This document shows positions 60,433-64,000 of a stretch of 64,000 bases of DNA, piece after piece. Position numbers and translations under genes: made by a program. The notes below the pieces were generated by a model. That model saw nothing but the letters and a program-made list of their open reading frames with translations, did no database searches and had not been told where the DNA came from. Position 1 is the stretch's first letter; each line of letters starts with the position of its first letter. Source of the stretch: Lepus europaeus (Eukaryota; Chordata; Mammalia; Lagomorpha; Leporidae); assembly GCF_033115175.1 (NCBI RefSeq), contig NC_084837.1, positions 9,686,266 to 9,750,265 on the forward strand. Direction: 5' to 3'.

Positions 60433-60659
60433 AAGTGGCTGTACCATCTTGCATTCCTTCCTACAGGGCTCCAGTTTTCCATTATCCTATGAACACTTGG
60501 TACTCCAGCCTCAAGCAGTTCTACTGGGCATGTGTTAGTTCTGGCTAATTTCCCATTCTATTCTGTTATTTCCTAGTTTTGGCTTGCTTTAAGTTTAGTT
60601 TGATTTTATTCTAATTTCTTGAGAGAGAAGGTGAGCTGATTGATTTCTTTCTTCTTGTT

Positions 60660-61508
60660 TACATCCCATGTGAGATCTGTCCTTAATGTGTTGTCTAATG
60701 TGCAGTGATGCTATAACTAGTACTGAAACAGTATTTTTACACTTTGTGTTTCTGCGTGGGTACAAACTGATGAGATCTTTACTAATTATATACTGAATCG
60801 ATCTTCTGTATATAAAGATAATTGAAAAAAAAACTGGTGTTAAATTGGAAATGGCATAGAAAATTAATTAATTAAAAAAAATATTGCCGGCGCCGCGGCT
60901 CACTAGGCTAATCCTCCGCCTTGCGGCGCCGGCACACCGGGTTCTAGTCCCGGTCGGGGCACCGATCCTGTCCCGATTGCCCCTCTTCCAGGCCAGCTCT
61001 CTGCTGTGGCTAGGGAGTGCAGTGGAGGATGGCCCAAGTGCTTGGGCCCTGCACCCGCATGGGAGACCAGGAGAAGCACCTGGCTCCCGCCATCGGTGCG
61101 CCGGCCGCAGCGCGCTACCGCGGCGGCCATTGGAGGGTGAACCAACGGCAAAAAGGAAGACCTTCCTCTCTGTCTCTCTCTCACTGTCCACTCTGCCTGT
61201 AAAAAAAAAAAAAAAAAAAAAAAATTATGTAGGATCTCTGTCTTTAATGTGCTGTACATTCTTATTTAATGCTATAACTAGTACTCCAACAGTATTTTTT
61301 GTGTTGCTATATGGGGGCAAACTGTTGAAATCGTTACCTAATATATACTAAACTGATCTTCTGTATATAAAGAGAATTGAAAATGAATCATGATGTGATT
61401 GGAAGGGGAGGGTTGTGGGTGGGAGGGAAGTTTTGGGAGGGGGAAGCCATTGTAACCCATAAGCTGTACTTTGGAAATTTATATTCATTAAATAAAAGTT
61501 TAATTAAA
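60660..61508 (+). mobile_element. LINE-1 3' UTR fragment nested in the antisense LINE-1
   Basis: Same rabbit-type 3' UTR as 46070-47063, ending CCATTGTAACCCATAAGCTG and CATTAAATAAAAGTTTAAT. The antisense LINE-1 ORF2 text resumes directly after its A tail. Confidence 0.9.
60884..61225 (+). mobile_element. C-SINE, second subfamily, nested in the LINE-1 3' UTR
   Basis: GCCGGCGCCGCGGCTCACTAG head, GGGCCCTGCACCCGCATGGG body and an A run of about 24. It is the same subfamily as 6971-7282. Confidence 0.94.
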
Positions 61509-61663
61509 AAAAAATTTAGGTATTTGCAACTATGAATTTCCCTCTAAGTACTGAAATTGCTGCATTCCATATTTCAAGCATAGGATCTTCTTTTTCATTG
61601 TCTGAGTATTTTATAATTGTCCTTATGGTTTAGCCTCTGATTGCGTATGTAAGTATATCTCGG

Positions 61664-61903
61664 AGGTGGGCGTTTGGCCTGCATCCCATACTGGAGAGAC
61701 GCGTTCAATTGCTGCCTCCAGCTCCTGACTCCTACTTCCGCTATGCAGACCCAGGGCTGGTTCAACTGATTGGCTTCCTGTCACCCACATGGGAGATCTA
61801 AATTGAGTACATGGTTCCTGACTTCAGTTCTGGCCCAGCCCAGATCCAGCCATGGGGAGTGAACCAGCAGACGGGATAGCTCTCTCTCGCTCTCTCACAT
61901 AAA
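61664..61903 (+). mobile_element. Older C-SINE in antisense LINE-1
   Basis: GGTGGGCGTTTGGCCTGCATC head, CACCCACATGGGAGATCTAA body and GTGAACCAGCAGACGGGA near the end. Confidence 0.82.
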
Positions 61904-64000
61904 TTTTTTAAATGTTATTTAATTTCTACATATTTGTTAATTTTTCAGTTTTCTTGTTATTGATTTCAAATATCATTTTATTGTGGTTGGAAAACATACT
62001 TTGTATGATTTCAACCCTTTTACGTTTATGAAGACTAACAAGCTATCTATCCGACAGAGCGCTCTGCACCTGAGGAGACAAACATTCTGATGCTGTTGGG
62101 TGGGGTGCTCTACAGAGGTCTGTCAGCGCTGGGCGATTCACAACACTGCTCAAGTCTTCTACTTCCTTCTTGATCTTCTGCCGAGCTGTTCTGTCCGTTA
62201 CGGACAGTGGGGTCCTGACGTCTGCGAGTACTACTGCTGTCTGTTTCTCCCTCAGTTCTGTTAGTTCTTGCCTCATGCACATCAAAACTCTGTTGCTGTG
62301 TTTGTGTGGAAACTTTAATTCCTTACTCAGTTTTTTTTTTTACTCTTTAAGTTATTTTTTAGAACTTAAAACAGAAAATTACAATTAGCATCTTAAACTG
62401 TAACATCCTCGTTCAGGTTAATCCCAAATTAATTTCAATAGGATACAAAACCTCCATCACTTCCTGCTTCCTTGGTATTAGTATTGGCACACAAATTAGA
62501 TCTTCATGAAATGGGCACCCATGCCACAGATTTATGATTATTATTTTATGCAAATGTATTTTAAATCAGGAGAAAAAATGTTAAAAGCAAAAAATGCAGT
62601 TACATTGTTTGCTGATTTTTTACACAGGTTACCTTTTCTTGTGTTCCACATTTTTCCTTGTGGATTCAAGTTACTCCCTCACATATTATTCTCACTCAGT
62701 CTGAGCTTTCGTTTATTTGAGAGTGTCTTAATTTCTCTTATTCTGAAACACTGTCTCACTTGGTGGACAGTCTTTTTTCCCCTTCATCACTTTTATGTCA
62801 TCCCAAGCACCTCTAACATTCTCTCCATCCTAGAAGATGCTCTTTGTGCGCATGACAAGATGTGTATCAGCGCTCGTTGACTGACGGTGCTGTTCAAGTG
62901 TTCTGCTTCCTTCTTGATCTTCCTCCAAGTTGTTCCATCCATTACTGAAAGTGAGATGCTAAAGTCTGCAACTGTTGTCAGACAAACATCTCCAGGGAAA
63001 AGGCTTTTTTTTTTTTTTTCCACCAAGTCTGGTCCAATAAAGACAGCCTTGCTTGTAAGTGTCTTCCAAGAAGCCACCCGACAGGTCTGACAATGACCAT
63101 CCTCTAGTAACAATGCTTTGATGCAATGCCAAGTCTGCAGAACTCCCTTCAAAAGCTGCCAGGCAGTCACTGTGGGCTCCTGGTATTTGAAGGCTATCAC
63201 AGGTGTGGCGAGGGCAGGATGGAACAGGGGAAGGGTGAGTGTCCCAGGCTCACTCTTCTTAGGGAAGCTCGGCCACTTTTCTTGAGTAACAATTCCTTGC
63301 CTGCTGTAAGCCTTCAGCTAACTCTGAATTCTGAAAATGTTGATTCTGATCATTTTTGTTGGTTCTTAGGCTGCTGCTATGGAGGAGAGAATTTGTGTAG
63401 GCCCCCACTCTGACATTGTTGCTAACTTCTAAGACATTGTGATCTTAGTGTCTAAATAACATTTTAATGTTATTTTCTTAATGACTAAATTACATGTTTT
63501 TATGTGCATGTTTCCCATCTGCATATGTCCTTTGATGGAGTTTTTGTTCAAATCTTTTGCCTGTTTCAAATACTAAGTTACTTCTGCTTATTACTGAATT
63601 ATGATAATTTTTATATATTCTGAATTTAAGTCCTTCATTAGATAAACACTTTACAAATATTTTCTCTCTGTCTATGACTTGTATTTACATTTTATTATGC
63701 AATGTGTTTTTTCAGAAAAAATAACTTTAAGGCATTGTTGTGTATCATATAATTCAACTCTTTCACATATACAATTCAATGACTTTTTCAGAATCCTACC
63801 AAGTTGTACAACCTTTACAATTAGTTTTAGAACATTTTTATCAGCCCACTATGATCCTGCATGCTGCCACTGTTAACTCCTGTTTCTTCTCACCTGTGCC
63901 TTAGGCAACTGCTAGCCCATTTTCTGTTGGCATGGCTCTGCCTTCGATTGGTATTTAATGCAAGTGTGGCACAGTGTGAGTGTACAGTTGCGTGTGTCTG

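Larger units (their letters stand above)
59990..64000 (-). mobile_element. Old antisense LINE-1 mosaic carrying several later insertions
   Basis: 60000-60111 and 60433-60570 read as the reverse of an old LINE-1 3' UTR (AAAGTGGCTGTACCATCTTG). 60570-60660 and 61510-62330 are the reverse of ORF2 (TTCCCTCTAAGTACTGAAAT, GAAAACATACTTTGTATGAT). Minus-strand frames at 62043-62285 and 62793-63200 both contain the endonuclease-region signature (TDRTARQKIKKEVEDL and MDGTTWRKIKKEAEHL), so at least two LINE-1 copies are present. 63480-63960 again resembles reversed 3' UTR. All frames are broken; none is a functional LINE-1. Confidence 0.8.

Noticed and set aside
62793-63200. 135-codon minus-strand frame as a candidate first CERS3 exon or new gene
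   Set aside because: Contains the LINE-1 ORF2 endonuclease-region signature; it is a transposon remnant.

Overview
The window is mammalian nuclear DNA, most likely European rabbit (Oryctolagus cuniculus) or a close lagomorph. The evidence is about thirty copies of the lagomorph tRNA-derived C-SINE, plus LINE-1 3' ends of the rabbit type. There are no bacterial-style operons. Almost all long open frames are shadows of tandem repeats or SINEs.

One gene is supported: CERS3 (ceramide synthase 3), on the minus strand. Nine coding exons, from 59194 down to 10434, all have canonical AG/GT borders and join in phase. They encode 325 residues plus a stop, from the end of the N-terminal region through the Hox-like domain, the whole TLC/Lag1 catalytic domain and an acidic C-terminal tail. 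The first coding exon or exons (about 58 residues by comparison with the human protein as I remember it) and the promoter must lie beyond 64000. The last intron is 22 kb. A possible 3' UTR runs leftward from 10433.

Layout: 1-2050 holds a CA-rich tract and a 20-bp minisatellite with many perfect CRE motifs. 3768-4430 is a 21-bp GC-rich minisatellite, followed by a CpG-rich stretch to about 4920. 4970-8050 is a degraded LINE-1 with SINE insertions. 8586-10433 is the candidate 3' UTR. 10587-32801 is the last intron, with LINE-1 remnants, C-SINEs, a 33-bp minisatellite and a 1.1-kb TG-rich array. 32802-59194 holds the other eight exons with short introns full of SINEs. 60000-64000 is a nested pile of LINE-1 and SINE insertions in the next intron upstream.

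I found no undescribed multi-gene system. The points most worth a second look are the CRE/AP-1 minisatellite, the cluster of four minisatellites (possibly subtelomeric), the 19-to-3 antisense bias of C-SINEs inside CERS3, transposon insertions very close to splice sites, and the three-level nested insertion at 60000-64000. Family comparisons are from memory. No alignment or database search was run.
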